64,000 bases of DNA. Source: Haloechinothrix alba (GTDB taxonomy: Bacteria > Actinomycetota > Actinomycetes > Mycobacteriales > Pseudonocardiaceae). The stretch lies in NCBI RefSeq assembly GCF_900188115.1, contig NZ_FZNW01000006.1, positions 1 to 64,000 on the forward strand, given 5' to 3'. The translations under genes and the position numbers were made by a program. Below, in pieces: positions 40,037 through 48,788 of this stretch. The notes under the pieces were generated by a model that saw nothing but the letters and a program-made list of their open reading frames with translations, did not search any database and was not told where the DNA came from. Position 1 is the stretch's first letter. Each line of letters opens with the position of its first letter.

Positions 40037-40083
40037 TGGACTCATAATCCATTGGTCGCGGGTTCAAGTCCCGCCCGGCCCAC
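40037..40083. repeat. attR, 47-bp direct repeat
   Basis: Exact copy of attL (anticodon arm to discriminator of the CAU tRNA). The 5' half of a tRNA is missing here, so this is the phage-derived junction and not a second gene. Confidence 0.95.
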
Positions 40084-40103
40084 AGAACCGTCCGGCCGGG
40101 CAG

Positions 40104-40684
40104 TCACGGCTTCCGCACCGTCCGCGCCAGCTGCAGCAGCTCGTCGACCGACCACTGGTCGTTCGCGTGGCTGCCGTACTGCGCGGCGAGTACGCGCCCA
40201 CCGGAGTCGATGAGGAAGTCTGCCGGCAGGCCGGTCATGCTCTCGCCTTGCGGCCCCACCTTCCCTCCGGCGCGCACACCGCGGACGACCACGGACCAGG
40301 ACTGCCACTTCAGCGGCGTCGACCAGGCGCGCGGGTGCAGGTTCGACCTCGGTGAGGACTCCACACCGAACCGGGAGTACAGCTCCCTGTCCGGGTCGGC
40401 GAGCACGGCGAACGGGAACTCACCCTGGTAGGGCAGCATGTCCTCGACGGGGGAGTGGAAGACCGCGACCTCGCGGATCCCCGCGTCGACGATCTCGTCG
40501 TGCCTGCGGGCGGTCGAGCGCAGGTGGATGTTGCAGATCGGGCACGCGGCGAAACGCCGGAACTGAAGATGGGTGAGGGCGTCGGCAGCGGGTACCTGTA
40601 CGGGCTGTGCGTTGATGGTCTTCAGCGCGCGCGCTCGACGACCTCGCCCGGTGACACGCGGGCGGTGCTTCCGGCTAATGGCAT
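40104..40684 (-). pseudogene. Peroxiredoxin-like (AhpC/TSA, thioredoxin-fold) gene, frameshifted
   Basis: Starts well (GAGGAGGACTC then MPLAGSTARVSPGEVVERAR) but hits a stop after 20 codons. The rest is intact in another frame: LKTINAQPVQVP, LQFRRFAACPICNIHLRS (C-P-I-C site), VFHSPVEDMLPYQGEFPFAVLADPD and so on to RKP. The junction is a (GC)5 run at 40625-40634; removing one GC pair restores one 192-codon frame. It could be a true mutation, a phase-variable tract or a sequencing error. Protein would reduce peroxides or disulfides. Confidence 0.78.
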
Positions 40685-40707
40685 GAGTCCTCCTCGTTCG
40701 GTCGTGC

Positions 40708-41609
40708 TCAGTCCAGGTGGGTGAGCTTGTCGGGATTGGCGACGGTGTAGACGCCGCTGATCTGCTCGCCGTCCGGCGTCAGGTCGAGAACCATCACGGC
40801 GAAGAGGTCGTCCCCGTCGAACACGACCGCAGCCGGGTCGTGGTTGACCTGTCGATAATGGACGCCCACGCCGGCCGAGGTGCGGGCGAATCCGGTGATC
40901 ATCCGGGAGACCTTGTCGCGGCCGTGCACCGGATGCATCGATGCCTTGGCTACCTTGCCGCCACTGTCGTTCCACATCGTCACGTCCGGGGCGAGCAGCT
41001 CGAGCAGGGACGCCAGATCGCCGCCGAGCGCCGCGGCGATGAACCGTTCGGTCACGTGCCGCTGAACGTCCGGGTCCGCACGGAACCGGGGGGCCTTGCC
41101 TGCACGTGCTCACGGGCACGGTGCCCGAGCTGGCGGATGGTGGCCGGGCGGCGGGCGAGCGTGCCTGCGATCTCGGCATAGCTGTAGCCGAATACGTCGT
41201 GCAGCACGAACACGGCGCGTTCCAGCGGCGAGAGCGACTCAAGTACCACCAGCAGCGCCATCGAAACCAGCTCGGAGCCGGCTCCGCGGTCGGCGGTGTC
41301 GTCGCCCGTGGCCAGCGGCTCCGGAAGCCATGGCCCGACGTAGGTCTCCCGGCGACGCCGGACGGCCGCCTGGCGGGCGAGTGCCTGGTTCACCCCGATC
41401 CGCACGAGGTAACCACGCGGGTTCTCGATCGGCTCGGTATCCGGTTGCCGGTACCTGGACGCCCACCCCAGCCACGTTTCCTGCAGCACGTCGTCCGTGT
41501 CGGCGACACTGCCGAGCATGTTGTAGACGATCGAGAACAGCAGCTCGCGGTTGTCCATGAACACGCGTGTCGCCGGGTCAGCTGCCGCGCCCGGCTCCGT
41601 GTCCGACAA
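40708..41609 (-). pseudogene. SigJ-like ECF sigma factor with SnoaL tail, frameshifted
   Basis: The 5' part (stop at 41052) encodes sigma regions 2 and 4: LLFSIVYNMLGSVADTDDVLQETWLGW and LSPLERAVFVLHDVFGYSYAEIAGTL. The SnoaL-like tail continues in another frame (RFRADPDVQRHVTERFIAAALGGDL... to KLTHLD). One C missing from a C6 run near 41090 explains the break; C7 would give a single frame of 301 codons, the usual length for sigma-SnoaL fusions. The split reading frame at 40708-41055 might be translated alone. Same doubt about error or real mutation as for the neighbouring gene. Confidence 0.78.
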
Positions 41610-41811
41610 TGTGGGCCTCCTCTGCCGCGCTCACACCCTGAGAGGGGCCCGAGGGGCCGGACTGTGACACCGATCGGTGGAATGTGATCTGTTTCACATG
41701 CACGTGAACGCGGCTCCTGTGGCGACCGCGTGGTGGGTGACCTCGTAGTCGTCGGGGTCGAGGGTGGCCAGTCGGCGGGGTACTGGGTGGCGCAGCCGGG
41801 ATCCTTGATGG

Positions 41812-42618
41812 TCAGCCACCCGCGGGATCGTGCCCGCCGCGGCCCACCATCGCCCCGATACCGTCCAGCAGCCGCCGCATGCCGAAGTCGTGCGCGCCGG
41901 GTGTCGCCTCGAGTGCGGAGTCGCCGAACCCGCCGCTGATGTAGACGAACGTCGTCGTCGGGTAGCGGTTGGCGTCGAAGTACCGTTCCCACAGCTGTGA
42001 CCGCTCGCCCCACCATTCGTCGTTCGTCTGCCCGGACGACCGTTCGAGCTGCTCGCTGTCGGCCTCGGCGCCCGCGACCTTGTCGGCGAACGCGATGATC
42101 GCGTTCGCCGCGTCAGCCAGCTGGTGCGGTGTCATGTCGGTGCCGGCCAGCGCGGACAGGACGTACTCGGAGCCGGCCAGCATGCCGGGTCCGGTCGGCG
42201 GCCGCACCATCGAGACGTGGCGTAGCCACGGATGCCGGCGATACATCGCACGGGTCCGCTGCATGTAGTCCTCCAGCTGAGCACGCCAACCGTCCGGGCG
42301 AGGCTCGCCGGGTGCGGGAAATGCGCGCTCGCCGAGCACCTGGTCGACCATGAGGTCGAGCAGGTCCGCTGTGGACGGAACGTAGGTGTGCAGCGTAGGG
42401 ACGTCGACGTCGACGGTCGCCGCTACGCGGGACGACGACACGGCCCCCAGGCCGTGCGAGTCGGCGATCTCGATGCCGGCCGTGACGACGTCGTCGATGC
42501 TCAACCGCGCTTCCCGCACGTTCGGCGGCGCGGCGCTCGCGGGGGCGGCCCTCCGCCACAGCATGGGCAGGATGCGATCCGGGTCGCTACCACCGCTGTA
42601 CTCGATCGATGCCGGCAT
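41812..42618 (-). CDS. TetR-family regulator with tetracycline-repressor-type C-terminus
   Basis: 268 residues. N-terminal HTH: LSIDDVVTAGIEIADSHGLGAVSSSRVAATVDVDVPTLHTYVPSTADLL (read in parts). The C-terminal domain (WRAQLEDYMQRTRAMYRRHPWLRH, YVLSALAGTDMTPHQLADAANAIIAF) fits TetR_C_1. The HTH is slightly unusual, with VDVDVPTLHTYV as recognition helix. ATG follows GAGGAGCAGCGC. No clear target gene; its neighbours are broken. Confidence 0.82.
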   Translation of the reverse strand: MPASIEYSGGSDPDRILPMLWRRAAPASAAPPNVREARLSIDDVVTAGIEIADSHGLGAVSSSRVAATVDVDVPTLHTYVPSTADLLDLMVDQVLGERAFPAPGEPRPDGWRAQLEDYMQRTRAMYRRHPWLRHVSMVRPPTGPGMLAGSEYVLSALAGTDMTPHQLADAANAIIAFADKVAGAEADSEQLERSSGQTNDEWWGERSQLWERYFDANRYPTTTFVYISGGFGDSALEATPGAHDFGMRRLLDGIGAMVGRGGHDPAGG

Positions 42619-42817
42619 GCGCTGCTCCTCCTGCTGGTGCCGTAGCTCGACGATCGGCTCGCATCGTTTCGTACACCTTACGAGCCTCGTCCCCGCCGGC
42701 GACACAACCGGAGCGCGGCACTCCGCCCGTCGTCGCCGCATTGGCTGGGACGGTGGTGAATGTCGAAACGCCCAACACGGCATGCCCGAGGGACAGACAC
42801 GGGTGGTGGAGCGGAAG

Positions 42818-43078
42818 ATGCGCCATATCGGGATCGTCACCCACAGCGTGCCCGGATCCGCGCAGTGCTTCCAGGCGGTGGCTCAGCACGGGCAGCAGGT
42901 GCTGGGCACGCGCTGGACCATGGAGGCCGAGCTGTACCCCCGGGAGCTGGCAGCGCACGGGTTGCGCTGCCAGGTGCCGTCCGCGCAGGACCGCGAAGGC
43001 ATCCAGCGGATCACCTTCGAGCAGCTGGTGAACGGGCTGTTCACCGACGCGGCCCGGCAGCGCGCTCAGCGCACGGCG
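42818..43078 (+). pseudogene. Aspartate/glutamate racemase remnant
   Basis: MRHIGIVTHSVPGSAQCFQAV is a racemase N-terminus, but it jumps directly to QVLGTRWTMEAELYPRELAAHGLRCQVPSAQDREGIQRITFEQL (read in parts). That segment belongs near residue 120 of a full-length enzyme. The middle, including the first catalytic cysteine region, and the C-terminal GCTE part are gone. The frame then runs antisense into the DUF397 gene. A deletion derivative. Confidence 0.7.
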
Positions 43079-43266
43079 GTGACGAAGGCGTGGAACGCCT
43101 GCGGGGGCAGGACGAGGACGGGTCGGGCCTCCTCCGGTACCGCCGCCTGCTTGGTGTCCCGGATGCCGACCAGGTCCGGGCAGTGCCGGACCTCCACGCA
43201 GGCGTTCTCCTCGTGGTGGGTATAAGTGGAGGTCCGCCAGCCGGTCATCGTCGTATGCCAGGTCAT
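43066..43266 (-). CDS. DUF397 protein
   Basis: 66 residues: GWRTSTYTHHEENACVEVRHCPDLVGIRDTKQ (read in parts) then VLVLPPQAFHAFVTAVR, the DUF397 pattern (W-x-x-S/T...CVEV...RDTK...F). These small actinobacterial proteins usually pair with an XRE/DUF5753 regulator. No partner is visible here, so it is an orphan. ATG after CAGGAGGGCATC. Confidence 0.8.
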   Translation of the reverse strand: MTWHTTMTGWRTSTYTHHEENACVEVRHCPDLVGIRDTKQAAVPEEARPVLVLPPQAFHAFVTAVR

Positions 43267-43389
43267 GATGCCCTCCTGCAATGTAGTCACGCTCAGTGTG
43301 GCCCCGATTACACAGCGAGCGTAGCCCCCGGAGGTGTGGTGTCAGGCCGACCGATGTCACGCTGCGTCGCGCGGGCGCCCGAGCGTCGG

Positions 43390-44324
43390 TCAACCGGGAA
43401 TCCGGCCGCCGGTGGCTGTGGAGAAGACGTGCGGCTCGTCGGGGCGCACGCGGAGATGGACCGTCTCGCCTTTGGCCGGATCCCGACGGTGACGGTACCG
43501 TCCCCGTCGGAGGCTGCGGCCGCACGCGCCTGCCTGGACACCGGAACGGTCATGCCGCCGATGTCGGCACCCTGCTCGGTGAGGCGCCCCTGGCGCAGGT
43601 TCATCGCGGGCGAGCCGATGAACCCGGCGACGAATACGTTGGCCGGTCGCTCGTAGAGCTCCCGGGGCGTGCCGCACTGCTGCACGATCCCCTCGTGGAG
43701 CAGCGCGACGCGGTCGCCCATCGTCATGGCTTCCACCTGGTCGTGGGTGACGTAGACCGTCGTGGTGCCGAGCCTGCGCTGCAGCGCGGCGATCTGCGTG
43801 CGGGTGGACACGCGCAGCTTGGCATCGAGGTTGGACAGCGGCTCGTCCATTCAGAAGACCTGGGGCTGGCGCACGATGGCCCTGCCCATGGCGACTCGCT
43901 GCCGCTGCCCCCCGGACAGCGCCTTCGGATTGCGGTCCAGGTAGTCCTCCAGGTCCAGCAGCCGGGCGGCGTCGCGGACCCGTTGCCTGATCTCGTCCTT
44001 GGACCTGCCCGCGTTCTTCAGGGCGAAACCCATGTTGTCGGCCACGTTCATATGCGGGTACAACGCGTAGTTCTGGAACACCATCGCGATGTCCCGCTGC
44101 TTCGGCGGTAGTTCGGTCACATCGGTCTCGCCGATACGCACCCGCCCGGCGTCGACGTCCTCGAGGCCGGCGAGCATACGCAGGCTGGTGGACTTGCCGC
44201 ACCCGGACGGGCCGATCAGCACGAGGAACTCGCCGTCCTCGATCCGCAGGTCCAGCGAGTCCACCGCCGATCGCTCGGTTCCCTGGTACCACCGCGTCGC
44301 GCCGTCATAGTGCACCGTAGCCAT
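43390..44324 (-). pseudogene. MsiK/UgpC-like sugar ABC ATPase, broken
   Basis: The 5' half is a good ABC ATPase: Walker [11 protein letters not shown]-loop [16 protein letters not shown], signature [14 protein letters not shown]. An in-frame TGA then falls between PQVF and [12 protein letters not shown], inside the Walker B region. The second half runs on in frame to VTVGIRP. There about 70-80 residues of the OB region are missing and the frame shifts to the conserved C-terminus ([18 protein letters not shown]). At least two lesions, so clearly decayed. Confidence 0.85.
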
Positions 44325-44338
44325 CGCGATGTCCTCCT

Positions 44339-44400
44339 TTACTTGACACTACCCGCAGTGAGGCCACTGACCAGGAATCGCTCGATGTAGGCGGCCGCCG
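44339..44400 (-). pseudogene. C-terminal remnant of a sugar ABC transporter permease
   Basis: The last codons read [18 protein letters not shown] followed by TAA, the typical end of MalG/UgpE-type permeases. Upstream sequence no longer encodes permease helices. It ends 15 nt before the ATPase start, so this was an operon. Residue of a sugar uptake system. Confidence 0.55.
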
Positions 44401-44585
44401 TAGCGTCCCCTGTGGCGGGGAGGTCGCGTTCGATACCTACCGGGATCTCGTCACCGGCATCCGCCCCGTGCGCGGCGAGGGCCGCGCCGGTCCTGCCACA
44501 GGCCGATCAGGACAGAGGTTGTGAGTCGATGACCCTGACGCCGACCGCTGAGCCCGATCAGCGGCAAGGGGGCACACCGGAGGGA

Positions 44586-44591
44586 TAGGGT
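44586..44591 (+). promoter_or_regulatory. -10 box of a leaderless promoter
   Basis: TAGGGT 7 nt before the ATG of the first PH-domain gene; no ribosome binding site between. Confidence 0.45.
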
Positions 44592-44598
44592 CGAGCGC

Positions 44599-45084
44599 AT
44601 GACGGAGTCGGTACGCCTGAGGCCACCCACCAACCGGCTGAACCCCCGCTGCCTTGCCTGGTGGCGTGTCCGGTTCGCGCTCGTCGTGCTTCCCCCCGTG
44701 GTCGTCGCGGCGGTGCTGGGAATCCTGCTCGTTCCTGCCCTGCTGATACTGGCCGCGGTAATCGCGGTGGTCGGCCTTGCGGTGTTGGTTCTCCTTCCCG
44801 CGTGGTGGTACCGGGTGCACCGCTGGGAGGTCACCGACCATGCGGTGTATACCCGGACCGGGTACTTCTGGCAGGAATGGCGCGTGGCACCGATGTCGCG
44901 GATCCAGACGGTCGACACCGCACGGGGGCCGTTACAGCAACTGTTCCGGTTGGCCACCGTCACCGTCACGACCGCATCGGCGAAGGGGGCCGTGGAGATC
45001 GCCGGGTTGGACGCGCAGCTGGCGAGTTCCGTTGCCGAGGAGCTCACCGAGACGACGCAGGCGACTCCGGGGGACGCCACGTGA
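44599..45084 (+). CDS. PH-domain membrane protein, YdbS-like
   Basis: 161 residues. Two transmembrane helices near 25-67 (FALVVLPPVVVAAVLGILL, LLILAAVIAVVGLAVLVLL) precede a bacterial PH-2 (DUF304) domain: WWYRVHRWEVTDHAVYTRTGYFWQEWRVAPMSRIQTVDTARGPLQQLFRLATVTVTTAS (read in parts). The WR..P..RIQ.VD...GP..RLF pattern is diagnostic. It is coupled to the next gene by GTGA. Function in envelope stress is proposed for the family, not proven. Confidence 0.85.
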   Translation: MTESVRLRPPTNRLNPRCLAWWRVRFALVVLPPVVVAAVLGILLVPALLILAAVIAVVGLAVLVLLPAWWYRVHRWEVTDHAVYTRTGYFWQEWRVAPMSRIQTVDTARGPLQQLFRLATVTVTTASAKGAVEIAGLDAQLASSVAEELTETTQATPGDAT

Positions 45085-46682
45085 CGGCACGGCCGGACGA
45101 GGGGGTGCGGGCAGAGGGTACGTTCGAGCGGCTCGACCGGCGTATGGTGGTGATGCGCACGCTGGTCACCTCCGGCATCGTGCTCATCGCGGCGGTGCCT
45201 GCCGGAGTGGGGATCCACGCGGAAGGCCGCTCGATCCCCGGCGCGCTCGGGATCGTCGCCGGCGGGGTCGCTGCGATCGTGTTGGCCACGGTGCTCGGGG
45301 AGTACCTCCGGTGGCGCGCTACCCGGTTCCGTACGACCGCACAACGGTTCGAGTGGCGATTCCAGCTGGTCGTCACGCGGCGGCGGTCGCTGGCACGCGA
45401 GCGGATCCGGACCGTCGACATCACCGCGAGCCCGCTGCACCGCATCTTCGGCCTGGCGACGGTGGTGATCGGTACGGGCCAGCAGGCCGCCTCCGGGGAG
45501 GCCAGCGTCAAGCTCGACCCGGTGGCCCGTACGCGCGCCGAGGCACTGCGGGTGGAGCTGCTGCGGCGCACGCCTGCGGCCGAGCCGGAGGACGAGGCGC
45601 TGGGCCAGCAGCCGGCACAGCAGCAGGCCCCCCTGGCGACGCTGGACTGGCGCTGGGCTGGATACGCACCGCTGTCGTTCCTGACACCCGCCCTCGGTGC
45701 GGCCGTGATCGGCTTCCTCGCCAACGTGGTCAGCCTGTTCGGCCCGGTCGGCGGTCTCGTCGACGACGCACGGGACGGTGCCCGGCAGGCGATCGCGGAC
45801 GTGGCCGTCGGCGGGACGATGGCTGTGGTGCTGGCGCTGGTGACGCTGGTGCTGTTCGTCGCAGCTGCCGGCGCTGTCGGGGCCGTACTCCTGTTCGTGG
45901 AGATGTGGTGGGGCTACCGGCTGGACCGGGAGTCCGATGGCACGCTGCGGGTACGCCGGGGGCTGCTCACCACGCGATCCATCTCGCTCGAGGAACGCAG
46001 GCTCAGGGGCGTCGAGCTCATCGAGGCGCCCGGCATCCGGCTGGCGCGTGCCGGCCGCGTCGACGCCGTCGCCACCGGCATGCAGCAGAGCGGGAGCTCG
46101 GAACGAACCGACCACAAGACGTTGCTGCCCGCCGCGCCCCGCCGGACGGTACACCGGGTGACATCGGCGGTGCTCGACGAACCGGACGCGCCGACCGGGG
46201 TGCCGCTGTCGGGGCACCCCAGGGCCGCGCTGGTCAGGAGGCTTCGCTGGTCGCTGGCACCCGTGCTGGTGGTGGCGGCGGGCGCCGGGGTCGCCGCGTC
46301 GCTGACCGAGGGATGGCGCGCCGATCTCGCCGGTATGGCGATGTGGCTGTGCCTGCTCGGTGGCGTGCCGATCGCCGCGCTGCTGGCCTGGGACGCCTAC
46401 CGCAACCTCGGCCATGCCCTCGCCGGGCGCTACCTTGTCAGCCGTCGCGGGGCCGTGCGCCGCAGCACCGTGGCGCTGCAACGCAGCGGGATCATCGGGT
46501 GGACCGTGCGCCAGTCGATCTTCCAGCGCCGGGTGGGGCTTGTGACCGTGACGGCGACGACCGCGGCCGGGTCCGGTGGCTACCAGGTGCGGGATATCGG
46601 CGAGGCCGATGGGCTGCGCCTCGCCGAGGAGGCCGTTCCGGACCTGCTCGGCCCGTTCGTCGAGCGCACAGCGCGGCCCTGA
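45081..46682 (+). CDS. PH-domain membrane protein, YdbT-like
   Basis: 533 residues with several transmembrane pairs (for example TLVTSGIVLIAAVPAGV, GIVAGGVAAIVLATVLG, MAVVLALVTLVLFVAAAGAVGAVLLF). It has three PH-2 repeats: RSLARERIRTVDITASPLHRIFGLATVVIG, TRSISLEERRLRGVELIEAP and STVALQRSGIIGWTVRQSIFQRRVGLVTVTATT (read in parts). It follows the YdbS-like gene by overlap, the standard ydbS-ydbT pair. Likely forms a membrane complex with it. Confidence 0.83.
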   Translation: MTARPDEGVRAEGTFERLDRRMVVMRTLVTSGIVLIAAVPAGVGIHAEGRSIPGALGIVAGGVAAIVLATVLGEYLRWRATRFRTTAQRFEWRFQLVVTRRRSLARERIRTVDITASPLHRIFGLATVVIGTGQQAASGEASVKLDPVARTRAEALRVELLRRTPAAEPEDEALGQQPAQQQAPLATLDWRWAGYAPLSFLTPALGAAVIGFLANVVSLFGPVGGLVDDARDGARQAIADVAVGGTMAVVLALVTLVLFVAAAGAVGAVLLFVEMWWGYRLDRESDGTLRVRRGLLTTRSISLEERRLRGVELIEAPGIRLARAGRVDAVATGMQQSGSSERTDHKTLLPAAPRRTVHRVTSAVLDEPDAPTGVPLSGHPRAALVRRLRWSLAPVLVVAAGAGVAASLTEGWRADLAGMAMWLCLLGGVPIAALLAWDAYRNLGHALAGRYLVSRRGAVRRSTVALQRSGIIGWTVRQSIFQRRVGLVTVTATTAAGSGGYQVRDIGEADGLRLAEEAVPDLLGPFVERTARP

Positions 46683-46757
46683 CCCGGCGTGCCGCGGGCA
46701 GCAGGTGGTGGGCTGCCGCTGTCTCGCGGTTCGGGTATCCGATACGGTGTGCCCACC

Positions 46758-47474
46758 ATGCGCGATGCGAACACCCCTGGTGACCCAGGCGACGGTGGTG
46801 GCGCCCCGGTAGGCGGGTCACGACCCCGGGTGCTACTCACCGGCGGGTCCGCGCTCCTCGCCGGTATCGGCCTGCTCGCCGTGGCCGTGCTTGCGGGGTT
46901 CGTGTGGTGGCTGGTGCGCTACGACCTGGGTACGGGTCACGCCGATGTCGGCGGGACAGCCGTTCCCGCGGAGGCGACGGCCACCGCCACCACCGAGCAC
47001 ACATCGAGCACGGCGCCGGAGACCACCGGTTCGGGCGAGTACGTGTTCGACTCGGCCACCGCCCCGGATGTCGGCACGGACTGCGCGGCGGTCTCCTACG
47101 GCGACGTGCGCGACTGGCTCGCCGAGCATCCGTGTGACCGCGTCGTCCGCGGTCTGTACGAGACCAGCGCCGACGGGGCGCGGGCACTCGTGTCGGTCGT
47201 GGTGGTCACGATGCCGGACGAGCGTGGTGCGGCCGAGCTGCGGGCGCTCACCGACACCACGGGAGCCGGGAACGTATCCGACATGGTCAGGGACGGTTCG
47301 GCGGGGATCGACGACGCGCCCCAGGTCGCAGGTGGCGAGTACGCCTCGGACGTGACCGGGACGGACGTGACCATCGTCGAGGCCGCGTTCTTCGACGGCC
47401 ACCGGAACAGCACCGAGCTCGCGGACGTCGCCGACGAGGCCTTGCTGCTGGCCACCGAGCTGCGCGGGAGCTGA
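46758..47474 (+). CDS. Membrane-anchored extracytoplasmic protein
   Basis: 238 residues. One transmembrane helix near 28-50 (LLAGIGLLAVAVLAGFVWWLV), a Thr/Ala-rich linker, then a secreted domain with two cysteines (DVGTDCAAVSY and AEHPCDRVVRG) likely disulfide-bonded. The ATG chosen is 9 nt after TACGGT and starts a compact N-terminus; an earlier in-frame start is possible. No family named. Confidence 0.7.
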   Translation: MRDANTPGDPGDGGGAPVGGSRPRVLLTGGSALLAGIGLLAVAVLAGFVWWLVRYDLGTGHADVGGTAVPAEATATATTEHTSSTAPETTGSGEYVFDSATAPDVGTDCAAVSYGDVRDWLAEHPCDRVVRGLYETSADGARALVSVVVVTMPDERGAAELRALTDTTGAGNVSDMVRDGSAGIDDAPQVAGGEYASDVTGTDVTIVEAAFFDGHRNSTELADVADEALLLATELRGS

Positions 47475-47507
47475 GGGCCACGTAGCTGACACTGCTGCTG
47501 TGCGTGC

Positions 47508-48461
47508 TTAGGCTTGGCCGACCAGAGCGTCCGGCTGCGGGTTCTCCTCGGCCACCAGACGCCAGCGGCTGCTCTCCGCCCCGGCGGACAGCAGCGCGTC
47601 CAGCGCGAACCGGCGAACAGCCTGGTCATCCGTACGTTCCAGCACGCCGCGCCACGCGCGTCCCGCTTCTGCCCCGGCCTGCATCGCCAGCCGGGTCGCC
47701 GAGTCGGCGCCGGTGACCGGGTCGGGCGGCCGGTAGCCCGGCTCGGCCGGCACCGGTGTCGCGCCGAGCGCGACCAGCAGCTCCCTGCACCCCGCTCGCC
47801 GCCTCCGGTGCTGGTCGATCGAGTGGTCGATGGCCGTGTCGAGGTCCTGCGGCAGGAACGCGCGGACCAGGTCGAAGACCCACACGGCAGCGTGCTCGGC
47901 TGCCAGTGCCTCCTGCACGGCAGGCACCGTCTCCGTGCCGGCGTCCTGCGGTGCCCGCACGGCGAACTCGTCAGGGACGGCGTCGCCGAGCCGCTCGTCC
48001 AGCGCCCGCGCGGCGGCGCAGCCACCGGCGACCGAGCCGAGCAGGGCGGCGCGATGGCGGGGGACGCCGCCGAGCACGTCGCGTACGCGGTCGACGGCGG
48101 CGTCCAGCCGCCGTCCGAGGTCACCGATCCCGGCGACCTCGGACGCAGGTTCCGGCTCGTGCTCCGGCGCGGGCCGGTTCGCCCTGCGGACCTCGGCGCG
48201 CAGCGCATCGGCGTGGGCGGCGCGCACGCGGGCCACGTGCCCGGCGAGCGCGGCGTCCCGGTCTGCCGACGCGGTTGCGAGGTCATCGGCGGCCGCGGCG
48301 TCGAACCGGGCATCACGGGCGAGTGGCACCAGCGGATCGGGCGTCGCGTCGTACCCCTCGACACAGGCAGCCAGCGACCCGGACACGGCCGCGAGCGCGG
48401 TGACGCGGAGCAGGCGGCGACGCCCGATACGGGCCACTCGCCGGTTCGGTTCAGTCCCCAC
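47508..48461 (-). CDS. Twin-arginine/lipobox ferritin-like protein (DUF4439)
   Basis: 317 residues. The signal RIGRRRLLRVTALAAVSGSLAAC combines a twin-Arg style n-region with a lipobox (LAAC), so it is probably an exported lipoprotein. The C-terminal helical domain (EALAAEHAAVWVFDLVRAFLP, IDQHRRRRAGCRELLVALGA, RLAMQAGAEAGRAW) is the ferritin-like DUF4439 fold. Such a gene commonly lies beside rimP in actinobacteria. Divergent from rimP. Confidence 0.8.
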   Translation of the reverse strand: MGTEPNRRVARIGRRRLLRVTALAAVSGSLAACVEGYDATPDPLVPLARDARFDAAAADDLATASADRDAALAGHVARVRAAHADALRAEVRRANRPAPEHEPEPASEVAGIGDLGRRLDAAVDRVRDVLGGVPRHRAALLGSVAGGCAAARALDERLGDAVPDEFAVRAPQDAGTETVPAVQEALAAEHAAVWVFDLVRAFLPQDLDTAIDHSIDQHRRRRAGCRELLVALGATPVPAEPGYRPPDPVTGADSATRLAMQAGAEAGRAWRGVLERTDDQAVRRFALDALLSAGAESSRWRLVAEENPQPDALVGQA

Positions 48462-48788
48462 GAGGCGTCATCCTGCCAGGTGAGATGGTGTCGGCCCGCA
48501 GTGGTGGGGCGAGCGCGCCGGGTGCCGGGTGGCACGCGCCGCCCTGCGGACCGGACCGCCGCGTGACCTGGGCGGCGAGGCCGGCGCGCTCGCGGGTGCG
48601 GTATGCCGCGGCAGCGCCGTGCCCCGCCGTGCCGCGCCGTGCCCCCCGCTTGGCCACCGGCGTGCCACCGGGCAGCCGGCCGGAACCTCTGGCGTCGTTG
48701 TTCTAAGCTGGACTTACGACAGTGCTGACCCCGATCGCGAAGCGGTCAGCCACCGCGGACGACGTAGCTGAATAGGGGAGAGTCGAAG
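48462..48788. other. Intergenic region between the ferritin-like gene and rimP
   Basis: Contains divergent promoters. A 10-bp tandem repeat (GCGCCGTGCC, CCGCCGTGCC, GCGCCGTGCC) lies at 48614-48643. TAAGCT at 48704-48709 could be a -10 box for the rimP operon. No credible gene. Confidence 0.5.

Larger units (their letters stand above)
4213..40083. mobile_element. Siphovirus-type prophage, about 35.9 kb, apparently complete
   Basis: Bounded by 47-bp attL and attR in a tRNA. It contains integrase, excisionase-like, repressor, Cro-like, recombination and replication genes. It also has small and large terminase, portal, scaffold, capsid, connector, tail tube, tape measure, tail tip, adhesin, holin candidates and endolysin. 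Every module of a temperate siphovirus is present and I saw no frameshift or stop inside it other than the programmed one in the tail chaperone. Inducibility is inferred. Confidence 0.95.

Noticed and set aside
40010-40083. Second tRNA gene at attR
   Set aside because: Only the 3' 47 bases of the tRNA are present; the 5' acceptor and D arm are absent.
41690-41811. Possible remnant frame reading ATLDPDDYEVTHHAVATGAAF between the sigma and TetR genes
   Set aside because: No start, no family recognised and too short; may be a decayed gene end, but cannot be supported.
44451-46481. 676-codon open frame antisense to the YdbS/YdbT-like genes
   Set aside because: High GC opens long antisense frames; composition is Arg/His/Pro-rich and it has no ribosome binding site, while the sense genes show clear PH domains.
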